A DNA stretch of 40,696 nt. It comes from Deltaproteobacteria bacterium. Lineage in GTDB: Bacteria; Desulfobacterota; Desulfovibrionia; Desulfovibrionales; Desulfomicrobiaceae. The DNA lies in the NCBI GenBank assembly GCA_009930495.1, contig RZYB01000007.1, positions 1 to 40,696 of the forward strand, in the 5' to 3' direction. Below the pieces are notes generated by a model. It saw nothing but the letters and a program-made list of their open reading frames with translations. It made no database searches and was not told the origin of the DNA. The position numbers and the translations under genes are program-made. Each line of letters opens with the position of its first letter. Position 1 is the stretch's first letter. Below are positions 17,349-24,632 of this stretch, piece after piece.

Positions 17349-18902
17349 TTAGTCAACGGTGACAACGTGTTCTTCACCGGTCTCAGCGTGCAGCACGTGC
17401 ACGGCACAGCCCAGTCACGGGTCAAAGGAGCGTATGAGCCGCCCCACATTGACCGGGTTCTTGATGTCCGGAACCGGCACTCCGATGAGCGCTTCCTCGA
17501 TGGGACCCCGCTGTCCCATGTCGTCCATGGGGTTGGCGTTCCACAGGGTCGCGGACACGATCTGGTAATTGTCGATCTTTTTGTCCTTCACTTTCAGGAA
17601 GTGCAGCAAGGAGCCGCGCGGCGCCTCGGTGAAACCGGTACCTTCGCCAGCATCCGGAATTTCGGACTTGACGTAGGTCTCGGCTCCGGGTTTGCACTCC
17701 TTGAGCCAGCCTTCAATGGCCATGGCCGTGAGGTAGGACTCCTCGGCCCGGGCCACGTGACGTCCCATGATGGAGAAGGCCTTGTCGCCCAGATCGCGGA
17801 ATTTCTTGGCCTCGATCCCATACAGGCTCTTGAGCATCTTCTGGCCGACGGGGCTCAGTTCGGGATTTTCCACCCACATGCGGGCCAACGGACCCACTTC
17901 ACAGGGCTTGTCCTTGTAACGCGGGGACTTGATGAAGCTGTAGGCGTCCTTCTTGTCCGGGTTGGGGTTGGTCTCCCCGACGCTGTAATGCAGGCCGCCG
18001 GGAGTGGACTGATCGAAGAAGGAATGACCAACGTATTCCTTGACGAGCTTGGAATCGAACGCCTCGTCCTTGCCGTCAATGTACACGCCGGGCTTGAGCA
18101 GGAAGGTCTTGTAGTCGTCGTCCTGCGGGAAGACGCCAAAAGCAACGACGTTCTTCCAACCGATGCCCGTTGCGAAGAGATCGGTATAGACCGAGCCCAG
18201 GGTGTAAATAAGGGGCAGGTATTCATCAAGAATGAACTTCTGCACTTCCTTGAAACGGGCCGCGTATTCAGCCAGCTTCTCGGCCGTGGGAATCTCGGTG
18301 GTGCCACCGACGACCAAGCCCTGGACGTGCGGCATGCGGCCACCGAACATGGCGACCATCTCATGACAGATGCGACGGATTTCCAGAGCCTTGAGGTACT
18401 GGTTCAGGCCGTAGGTGTTGGTCGCGTCCGCCTTGGCCGCGTCCTTGATGCGATCGGTCAGGAGGTCGGCATTGGCATAGCGGGGCACGAAGGGGGAAAC
18501 ATCCGGTCCCTTGACGAAATCCAGGGCGGCCAGATGATAGAAATGCAGAATATGGGACTGCAAATAGTTGGCGCCCAAAATCAGATTTCTGGTGATACGG
18601 CCATTACTGGTGACCTTCACGCCAAACGCTTCGTCCTGGGCCATGACCGAGGCCGTGGCGTGGGCCGTGGGGCACACACCACAGATGCGTTGCACGATCT
18701 GGGAGGAATCCCGAGGATCACGACCCTTGAGGATCTGCTCGAAACCGCGGTACATGCCGCCATAACATTTGGCGTCGGCAACCTTGCCGTCCTTGACCTC
18801 GACCTCGATCTTCAGGTGACCCTCGATTCGGGTCACTGGATCGATAGCAATCTTGATTTTCTGCCCTTCAGCGCCAGCTGCGGGGGTAGCTGCTTGTGAC
18901 AC
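17349..18902 (-). CDS. hysA: [NiFeSe] hydrogenase large subunit, selenoprotein (UGA = Sec496)
   Basis: The 517-residue catalytic subunit that oxidises H2 at a Ni-Fe centre. The N-terminal ligand motif is RICGVCPTAH (Cys74, Cys77). The C-terminal motif reads DP-UGA-LGCAVH: the in-frame TGA at 17415-17417 occupies the position of the first Cys of DPCxxC, and the frame continues for 21 more residues (LGCAVHVLHAETGEEHVVTVD) to TAA at 17349-17351. So residue 496 is selenocysteine, Cys499 is the other ligand, and cleavage is expected after His502. A bSECIS-like hairpin follows the UGA. Gene callers that treat UGA as stop would end the protein at 495 residues without its active site. The start is GTG at 18902 with AAGGAGGA 6 bases upstream. 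It has no signal peptide and is co-exported with HysB. Close to Desulfomicrobium baculatum HysA, from memory. Confidence 0.97.
17376..17414 (-). promoter_or_regulatory. Bacterial SECIS element in hysA
   Basis: Directly 3' of the UGA on the minus strand, a 6-bp hairpin is formed by CGTGCA (17398-17403) and TGCACG (17387-17392) with loop CGTGC (17393-17397) containing the G-U expected in bSECIS apical loops. The stem begins 12 bases after the UGA, within the usual range for SelB recruitment. Identified by hand folding. Confidence 0.75.
17415..17417 (-). other. Selenocysteine codon (UGA) of hysA
   Basis: TGA on the minus strand, between Pro495 and Leu497 in the active-site motif DPxLGC. It is read as Sec because the open frame continues with the conserved hydrogenase C-terminus and because [NiFe] homologues have Cys here. 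Confidence 0.97.
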
Positions 18903-18917
18903 GTGTGTCCTCCTTAA

Positions 18918-19865
18918 TTATTCCGCTACATAGAAGGGAGACTTGCCATCCGGAAAGTCTGGTTCCACACAACCGATGCACACGGCGTTCTCGACACACC
19001 AGTTGATGCCACCGTTCCAGCGACGCTTGAAACAGTCGGCATAGGTGGACGGGCCCTTGCATCCGAGTTCGGCCTTGCAGCCGGGCTTGGTGAAGGTTTC
19101 CGCGAACTCGGACTTGTCATACAGCCCAACATACGGACAGTTTTCATGAATGTTTTCGCCGAAGAACAGCAACGGACGGCCGTCGTCATCCAATTCGGGC
19201 AGGGGATGTTCCTTGGGATTGAGCACATGGCTCCAGGCCGCGACCAGGGTGCCGACCATCCAGTCCGGATGGGGCGGGCATCCAGGCACGTTGACCAGCA
19301 GTTTCTCGATTTTCTCGTCCGCGAAAAAGTCCCGCACGCTCTTGGACCCGGTGACATTGCCAGCGGCCGCCGGAATGCCGCCAAAGGCGGAGCAGGTGCC
19401 CACGGCCACGGTGGCCAGGGATTTGGGAGCCAAATCACGGACAAGATCCATCATGGTGACTTCCTTGTGATGCCCCATGGCATCCTTGGTTTCACCAACG
19501 ATACAGTAGCGTCCTTCCTTGGCCGTGGGGATGGCGCCCTCGACCAGTAGGAAGAATTTTCCATCGAACTTCTTGGCGACTTCGTACATGTGCTCCAGTG
19601 CCATTTCACCTTCACTGGCCATGACCGTGGGATGGAATTCAAGGCTGATCACGTCCAGCAGAATCTCCTTGATTCTGGGATGGACGGAGTTCAAAAGCGA
19701 CACGGAACAGCCCGTGCAGCCCTGACCCTGAATCCAGATGACCGGAGCCTTCTTGGCGCCCTCGGTCATGGCGTGCAGGATGCCGGGATGGTAGATCTGG
19801 GAAATACCCAGACCAGCCACGCCCGCGGAGCACAGTTTGACAAACTCACGTCTGCTAAGACTCAT
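18918..19865 (-). CDS. hysB: [NiFeSe] hydrogenase small subunit, Tat-exported
   Basis: The 315-residue electron-transfer subunit, carrying three Fe-S clusters from the active site to a periplasmic cytochrome c3. The Tat signal SRREFVK is at residues 4-10, followed by a hydrophobic stretch, with cleavage near residue 32. The proximal cluster begins with GQGCTGC (Cys50, Cys53) and continues through GTCSAFGG and PGCPPHP. The distal cluster uses HENC plus two later Cys. The medial cluster has four Cys (ADC, NWC, AVC, IGC); the NWC Cys replaces the Pro of standard [NiFe] enzymes, so this cluster should be [4Fe-4S] as in [NiFeSe] hydrogenases. AAGGAGGAGGG precedes ATG 19865. hysA starts 15 bases after its stop. 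Missing a C-terminal membrane anchor, the enzyme is soluble or lipid-anchored through another route. Confidence 0.97.
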   Translation of the reverse strand: MSLSRREFVKLCSAGVAGLGISQIYHPGILHAMTEGAKKAPVIWIQGQGCTGCSVSLLNSVHPRIKEILLDVISLEFHPTVMASEGEMALEHMYEVAKKFDGKFFLLVEGAIPTAKEGRYCIVGETKDAMGHHKEVTMMDLVRDLAPKSLATVAVGTCSAFGGIPAAAGNVTGSKSVRDFFADEKIEKLLVNVPGCPPHPDWMVGTLVAAWSHVLNPKEHPLPELDDDGRPLLFFGENIHENCPYVGLYDKSEFAETFTKPGCKAELGCKGPSTYADCFKRRWNGGINWCVENAVCIGCVEPDFPDGKSPFYVAE

Positions 19866-19922
19866 ACCCTCCTCCTTAAGGTAACAGCGTGCAGAGACCT
19901 TGGCCTTTTTTTCACGAAGTCC

Positions 19923-19952
19923 AAGATATCCTTAAATTCTTTTATATGTCAA
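19923..19952 (-). promoter_or_regulatory. Sigma-70 promoter of hysBA
   Basis: On the minus strand a perfect TTGACA (19947-19952), an 18-base spacer and TATCTT (19923-19928). The predicted start is near 19916, giving a leader of about 50 bases that ends in the AAGGAGGAGGG ribosome-binding site of hysB. Confidence 0.65.
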
Positions 19953-20178
19953 CGTAGTTTTGATAGAATTTATCGATACAAAACACAAATACATTCAAAT
20001 TATGAATGCACCGACAATATCAAAACACAGAATACAAAAGCCTCTTCAAAACGTGTTACAAATTATATTTAAATAATACCGAAATTCACCGCGATCCATC
20101 ACGCACGCATTGCCCCAATCCATTTTGGGGACATTATCGCATGGTCATGCCCATCAAATTTTACACGGCATTGATCGC

Positions 20179-20209
20179 GTGTCGCATGGCCCGGGCCCGT
20201 TCGCGACAC
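20179..20209 (-). terminator. Possible weak terminator after ntrX
   Basis: GTGTCGC (20179-20185) pairs perfectly with GCGACAC (20203-20209) around a GC-rich loop. It begins 9 bases after the ntrX stop on the minus strand. There is no T-tract after it, so it may only slow transcription or protect the 3' end. Confidence 0.35.
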
Positions 20210-20217
20210 CGGACACA

Positions 20218-21624
20218 TCATTTTTTAATCCGTTCCTCGTCCACGCCGATGCCGTGCGTCTTGAGCTTGCGATAGAGATACGTGCGTTCCAAACCGATGC
20301 GCTCGGCCAGGCGGGACACGCTGCCATCCACGGCCGCCAAGTGGTGGCGCAAAAAAACTTCCTCGAATCTGGAGCGGGCCTCCTTGAAGTCGGTCACGTC
20401 GCGCGCCTCGTCCGGCAACGGCTGAAGCTGAAGCGGCGGACGCTGGCGGACGGCCTGATACTCCGGGGGCAGCATGGCGCCGGTCACTTCCCGGCCGGGA
20501 TAGAGGATAAACAGGCGCTCCACGAAATTCTTGAGCTCGCGCACGTTTCCCGGCCATGCGTAGCTCTTGAGCAGTCTCATGGCGTCGGGACTGAACCGAA
20601 TGGGCCGCAAGCCCTGCTCCCGGATCATGCGCTCGGAAAAAAAGGCGATCATCTCCGGAATATCCTCGGTCCGCTCCCGCAGGGGCGGCACGGTCAGGGG
20701 AAAAACATTGAGCCGGTAAAACAAATCGGACCGAAAGCGCCCTTCTTCCATTTCCCGGCCCAAGTCCTTGTTGGTGGCCGCGATGACCCGGACATCGACC
20801 TTGATCGGTTTGATGCCACCAACCCGCTCGAAACGCTGTTCCTGCAGAATACGCAGCACCTTGGCCTGGGTCTTGAGGCTCATGTCCGCGATTTCGTCCA
20901 GAAACAGGGTGCTTTTGTCGGCCAGTTCGAATTTTCCCTTCCTGGCCTTGTCCGCGCCGGTGAAGGCGCCCTTTTCGTGGCCAAACAGTTCCGATTCGAT
21001 CAACTCCTCGGGAATGGCCGCGCAGTTGACGCAGATCATTTCCCGATCGGCCCGACGGCTGGCCTGGTGGATGGTCCGGGCGGCGATTTCCTTGCCCGTG
21101 CCGTTTTCACCGGTGATGAGAACCCAGGCGTCGGTGGGGCCGACTTGCTGGATCAACTCGCGCAGACGCGTGATCCGCGCCGAAGCGCCCGAAATCCTGG
21201 GCAGGGGCTCGCTGTCAATGCGCGAGCGCAGGGCGCGGTTCTCCCGCTTCAGGTTGGACAATTCATACGCCCGTTCGGCGACGACAAGCACATTGTCCAG
21301 GGAAAGCGGTTTTTCAATGAAGTCGAAAGCCCCGGTCTTGAGCGCGGTCACGGCGGTTTCGATGTTGCCATGCCCGGAAATCATGATCACCGGCGTGTCC
21401 ACGCCTCGCTCCTTGAGGGTGGACAGCACGGCCATCCCGTCCACGCCCGGCATCCAGATATCGAGAAAAATAATGTCGTGATTTCCGTCCTGGGCCAGGG
21501 TCAGTCCCTCGGCCCCGGACGCGGCCTCGGCCACGGTGCAGCCCTCGTCCTCGAAAATGCCGCGCAGGGAAAAACGGATGTCGTCCTCGTCGTCGATGAT
21601 CAGGATGGACGCGTTGGAAAGCAT
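20218..21624 (-). CDS. ntrX: Sigma-54-dependent response regulator, NtrX type
   Basis: A 468-residue enhancer-binding transcription activator. The receiver domain covers about 5-120, with phospho-acceptor Asp55 (IIFLDIWMPG) and acidic pocket DDEDD at 11-15. The AAA+ ATPase has Walker A GENGTGKE at 172-179, the sigma-54-contacting GAFTGA at 219-224, Walker B LFLDEI at 239-244 and an arginine-finger region (FRSDLFYRLNVFPL). A Fis-type helix-turn-helix closes the protein (about 425-462, ending LYRKLKTHGIGVDEER). It should turn on RpoN promoters when phosphorylated by NtrY. The ATG immediately follows the ntrY stop (TGAATG). Regulon unknown; the downstream neighbour is the hysBA promoter region, and flgE carries the only clear sigma-54 promoter in this window, with no evidence of a link. 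Confidence 0.93.
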   Translation of the reverse strand: MLSNASILIIDDEDDIRFSLRGIFEDEGCTVAEAASGAEGLTLAQDGNHDIIFLDIWMPGVDGMAVLSTLKERGVDTPVIMISGHGNIETAVTALKTGAFDFIEKPLSLDNVLVVAERAYELSNLKRENRALRSRIDSEPLPRISGASARITRLRELIQQVGPTDAWVLITGENGTGKEIAARTIHQASRRADREMICVNCAAIPEELIESELFGHEKGAFTGADKARKGKFELADKSTLFLDEIADMSLKTQAKVLRILQEQRFERVGGIKPIKVDVRVIAATNKDLGREMEEGRFRSDLFYRLNVFPLTVPPLRERTEDIPEMIAFFSERMIREQGLRPIRFSPDAMRLLKSYAWPGNVRELKNFVERLFILYPGREVTGAMLPPEYQAVRQRPPLQLQPLPDEARDVTDFKEARSRFEEVFLRHHLAAVDGSVSRLAERIGLERTYLYRKLKTHGIGVDEERIKK

Positions 21625-23829
21625 TCACACCTCGCTGCGAACCGCCGGCAACTCAATGACGAAAACAGTGCCGGAAGGTTCGTTGGATTTGACCCGGATA
21701 TGGCCGTGATGGTCGGTGACAATGGATTTGACGATGCTCAGGCCCAGGCCGGTGCCACCGCGCTTGGTGGAATAATAGGGCTCGAACATGCGGGCCTGTT
21801 CCTCGGGCTTGATACCCGGCCCGTTGTCGCGAATTTCCACGAAGACCCGGCCCTTTCGGGTCCGGGCATACAGCGCGGCCTCGACCCGGCCGTCCTCCCG
21901 GTCGACCAGCACCTCGGCCGCGTTGAGAAAAAGATTCAGGAACACCCGCTTCATGGCTTCGCGGTCCAGCATGACCAGGGGCACGGAGTCGCACCGCGCC
22001 ACCCACTGGATATGCGTGTGGCTGCCCGAAAAAACGGCCATGGCCTCGCGCAGGATGGACTCCAGAGCGCAGGGAACAAGCGTCACTTCCGGCAACTTGG
22101 CAAAGGCCGAGAACTCGCGGACCATGTTTTGGAGATGCTCCACCTGACGGATGATCAGCTCGGTGCACTGCCCGAAGACCGGATCGGCCGCGGCCGCGCC
22201 AAACTTGCGCTGCAAGCGCTCGGCGGAAAGCTTGATGGGCGTGAGTGGATTCTTGATTTCGTGCGCGATGCGCCGGGCGACTTCCTTCCAGGCATCCAGG
22301 CGCTGCATTTTTTCCAGCTCGGTGATGTTTTCAAAGACCGCGACCATGCCGCTGGAGCCGCCCTCGCTGTCCATCAGGGCCACGGCGTTGACCAACAGTT
22401 TCTGGACCTCGCCGTTGACTTCCAGGTCCATGCGCCGCTGCCAGTGGGAGCCCGGGCTGCCTTGGAGCAGATTGGCCACTTCCTCGACCATGACCCGATG
22501 ATTCGGGCCCAGAATTTCCAGCGCCGACTGCCCCAGCAATTGCCGGGCCTCGACCCCGATGATGGCCTCGGCGGCGCGGTTCATGGTCGTGATGCGTCCC
22601 GCCTTGTCCAGGGAAATCACCCCGGCCGTGATATTTTCCAAAATGGCCTGGACATAGTGATTTTTGGCCTCCAGTACCAGGTACTGGGCCTCCAGCCGGC
22701 GATTGGCCTGGGTCAGGTGGTCCTGGCTCTGTTCCAGATCCGCGGCCATGCTGTTGAAGGAACGCACCAAAAGGCCCAGTTCGTCCTGGGAGTCATCACT
22801 CAGGCGCACGGAAAGATCGCCCTTGGCGATGCGCTGGGTGGCGGCGGCCAGGGCCTGGACCGGAGCGCTGATTTCCCGGGCCAGCCGAAACCCGAACCAG
22901 GTCGCGCCAAGCAGAATCAGCAGGGTGATCAGACCCAGGACCATGTAGAGGGTCATTTTGACGGGATATTTGAGCGTGCGCAGCTGTTTGTATTCACCCA
23001 CGCCCCGCGCCACCTGATCGAGCTTGGCCATGATTCCGCGACCGACCGAGGCGCCGGCCACGAAATATCCGCCTTCGTGCAAGCGCAGCACGCCCACGAC
23101 CAGATCCTCGTTGTCCCCGGCCCAGAGAGTGGCCCAATAGCTGGCGGTCTCGTTCAACTCGGCCCAGGGAATGACCGTGCGCACACGGGGCCAGACGTCG
23201 GTCCACCCGGCCTCGGCCTGCCAGGTGGCGATATCGCGGGAGTTGTTCAGGGTACCGAGCAAGGTCAGGCCGAATTCCGGCCGTTTTCGATTCAACGCCG
23301 CTTCCAACCCCGTGGCGGCGGGCAGCAGGCGCTGGTCGCGCAGCTGACGGACCACGGCCCGGGTGCGCATCTCCAGGGCCTCCTCGGTGGCGGCGTAAAA
23401 ATCCTGGCCCACGCTCAGGGCCTGTTCCATGGACGTCTCGACCTGGGCCTGAAACCAGTAGTCCACGGAGGTCTGCACGAACCAGAGGGAAATGAGAAAC
23501 ATGATCAGGGTCGGGACCAGGGATAAGGTGACGAAAACCACCACCAGCTTGGCCCGCAGGCCAGACCCCAGCACGCGGCGTCGTCGCTCCAGGATGAGCT
23601 TGATGACGTTGCGCAGGACCAGGAACAGAACCAGGAGCAGCAGAATCAGATTGAGATTGAAGAGGGCAAAAAAAAGGTAGGAATTCAGGCCCAGGAGATG
23701 GAGCTCGATCCAGGTCGAAAAAATGATGAGCACAATGCCCGTCACGGCCAGCCAGATCTCCCGCTGCCTCTTCTGGCGTTCCTTGACGGACCGCAGGTGC
23801 ACGGGAATTGGTCGGGAAGGCTTGTCCAT
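21625..23829 (-). CDS. ntrY: Membrane sensor histidine kinase, NtrY type
   Basis: A 734-residue kinase that pairs with NtrX. Transmembrane helices lie at about 26-42, 51-72, 94-117 and 291-313. The last two enclose a periplasmic sensor region of about 170 residues (118-290). HAMP covers about 314-372, a PAS domain about 385-500, the dimerisation/phospho-acceptor region has His523 (RRIAHEIKNPLTP), and the HATPase domain runs to the end (NLFLNAAEVL, DNGPGI, GGTGLGLSIVKSIV). Architecture and length are typical of NtrY, which in other bacteria responds to nitrogen or redox and envelope state; the signal here is unknown. A GAGG ribosome-binding site precedes ATG 23829. It follows the DUF4390 gene by 13 bases and abuts ntrX. 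Confidence 0.93.
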   Translation of the reverse strand: MDKPSRPIPVHLRSVKERQKRQREIWLAVTGIVLIIFSTWIELHLLGLNSYLFFALFNLNLILLLLVLFLVLRNVIKLILERRRRVLGSGLRAKLVVVFVTLSLVPTLIMFLISLWFVQTSVDYWFQAQVETSMEQALSVGQDFYAATEEALEMRTRAVVRQLRDQRLLPAATGLEAALNRKRPEFGLTLLGTLNNSRDIATWQAEAGWTDVWPRVRTVIPWAELNETASYWATLWAGDNEDLVVGVLRLHEGGYFVAGASVGRGIMAKLDQVARGVGEYKQLRTLKYPVKMTLYMVLGLITLLILLGATWFGFRLAREISAPVQALAAATQRIAKGDLSVRLSDDSQDELGLLVRSFNSMAADLEQSQDHLTQANRRLEAQYLVLEAKNHYVQAILENITAGVISLDKAGRITTMNRAAEAIIGVEARQLLGQSALEILGPNHRVMVEEVANLLQGSPGSHWQRRMDLEVNGEVQKLLVNAVALMDSEGGSSGMVAVFENITELEKMQRLDAWKEVARRIAHEIKNPLTPIKLSAERLQRKFGAAAADPVFGQCTELIIRQVEHLQNMVREFSAFAKLPEVTLVPCALESILREAMAVFSGSHTHIQWVARCDSVPLVMLDREAMKRVFLNLFLNAAEVLVDREDGRVEAALYARTRKGRVFVEIRDNGPGIKPEEQARMFEPYYSTKRGGTGLGLSIVKSIVTDHHGHIRVKSNEPSGTVFVIELPAVRSEV

Positions 23830-23842
23830 GACGTGGCCTCGA

Positions 23843-24412
23843 TCAGTATTCGAAAGTCACTTCATACACGGTTTCGGGAACCAAATCCCAATTCACGAAA
23901 AAAAGCGGCGTGCTCACCCACTGGGACATGTTCGTGCGCAGGATTTTGAAGGTCATCCGCACCAGATACAGATTATTCCGCTCGATACGTTCCCATGGGG
24001 CCAGGGGCAGGGACAGGCCGGTCCAAAAGTGGTTCAGGTCGTCGCGGACGGTGTCGAACGCGAACGTGTGCCTGCCGCGCTCGTCGCGGACCACGCATTC
24101 CCTGGCCATGGGATTCCCGGCCACACGGCAGGAATACACGGCCTTGCCCATGGACACGTTCCATAATGCGGGCCGATGGCGGTACAGCTCGGCCTCGCAA
24201 CTGACCTCGAACTCCCCCCCGCTCTGCAGCGCATCGAGAAGCGGCGCCTCGTCGTCAAAGGAGATATTGAACCCGATGGACGCGGATCCGTCGCGGTTGT
24301 CCACGCCCATGTCGGTCAGCATGGCAAAGCCGTCGGCCCGGGCCCCGGAAGCCCATGTCGTCAGCAGCCAGACGGCAATGTAAAAAATGAACGATCTTCT
24401 CTGAAAGAGCAT
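23843..24412 (-). CDS. Secreted DUF4390 protein, NtrY-linked
   Basis: A 189-residue exported protein of unknown function. The signal peptide (MLFQRRSFIFYIAVWLLTTW, then ASGARA) ends near residue 27, and the mature protein is mostly beta-stranded, matching DUF4390 in length and in its placement directly before an NtrY-type kinase. The conserved partnership suggests that it modulates or presents the periplasmic signal to NtrY; this is inference. The start is uncertain: ATG 24412 gives a normal signal peptide but has no ribosome-binding site, and an in-frame TTG at 24430 also lacks one. A perfect TATAAT lies at 24422-24427, so the mRNA may begin within a few bases of ATG 24412 and be translated leaderless. 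It is the first gene of the DUF4390-ntrY-ntrX operon. Confidence 0.8.
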   Translation of the reverse strand: MLFQRRSFIFYIAVWLLTTWASGARADGFAMLTDMGVDNRDGSASIGFNISFDDEAPLLDALQSGGEFEVSCEAELYRHRPALWNVSMGKAVYSCRVAGNPMARECVVRDERGRHTFAFDTVRDDLNHFWTGLSLPLAPWERIERNNLYLVRMTFKILRTNMSQWVSTPLFFVNWDLVPETVYEVTFEY

Positions 24413-24421
24413 AGTTTTTGA

Positions 24422-24427
24422 ATTATA
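24422..24427 (-). promoter_or_regulatory. Candidate -10 element (TATAAT) of the DUF4390-ntrYX operon
   Basis: A perfect TATAAT on the minus strand, 9 bases before ATG 24412, which would place transcription start 2-4 bases before the ATG. No good TTGACA-like -35 is seen at 16-18 bases, so this may need an activator or be fortuitous in AT-rich DNA. Confidence 0.4.
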
Positions 24428-24632
24428 CAAACGTAAGAGGAAACAAATTGTAATTTTCCTTGATTTTCACTTCAAGACGGGTATGCACTGACGGTATTTC
24501 CAGACCCTGATGAATGCCCGGCACGGCGCGCCTGAAACGGACAAGGCAATGGACGCCACGAGCAACGCCACGGCCACCGGCGTTGATAGTCCAAGGGATG
24601 GGGTTTGACAACCGCGGACATGGAGTACGGAC

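Larger units (their letters stand above)
19866..20217 (-). other. AT-rich regulatory interval upstream of hysB
   Basis: A 352-base stretch without a gene. Its central part, about 19920-20100, is sharply AT-rich against a GC-rich genome. It holds a sigma-70 promoter (19923-19952), a pseudo-palindrome GATAGAATTTATC (19962-19974) just upstream of the -35, an AT-rich inverted repeat ATTAT-N6-ATAAT (20062-20077), and a hairpin CCCCAA/TTGGGG (20113-20130). None is assigned to a named regulator. I see no small ORF with a ribosome-binding site and no RNA gene. Confidence 0.6.

Noticed and set aside
20103-20119. A GG-N10-GC pattern on the minus strand upstream of hysB, resembling a sigma-54 site.
   Set aside because: Only the core dinucleotides fit; TGGCAC and TTGC are poorly matched and a good sigma-70 promoter lies closer to the gene.
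20110-23526. A plus-strand open frame of over 1100 codons across ntrX and ntrY.
   Set aside because: It is antisense to two well-supported genes, has low-complexity composition (His, Gln, Gly, Asp) typical of GC-rich shadows, and shows no domain motif.
24605-24610. A perfect TTGACA before the fused CoA ligase.
   Set aside because: It is only 23 bases before the start codon, so its -10 and transcription start would fall inside the ribosome-binding site or the gene.
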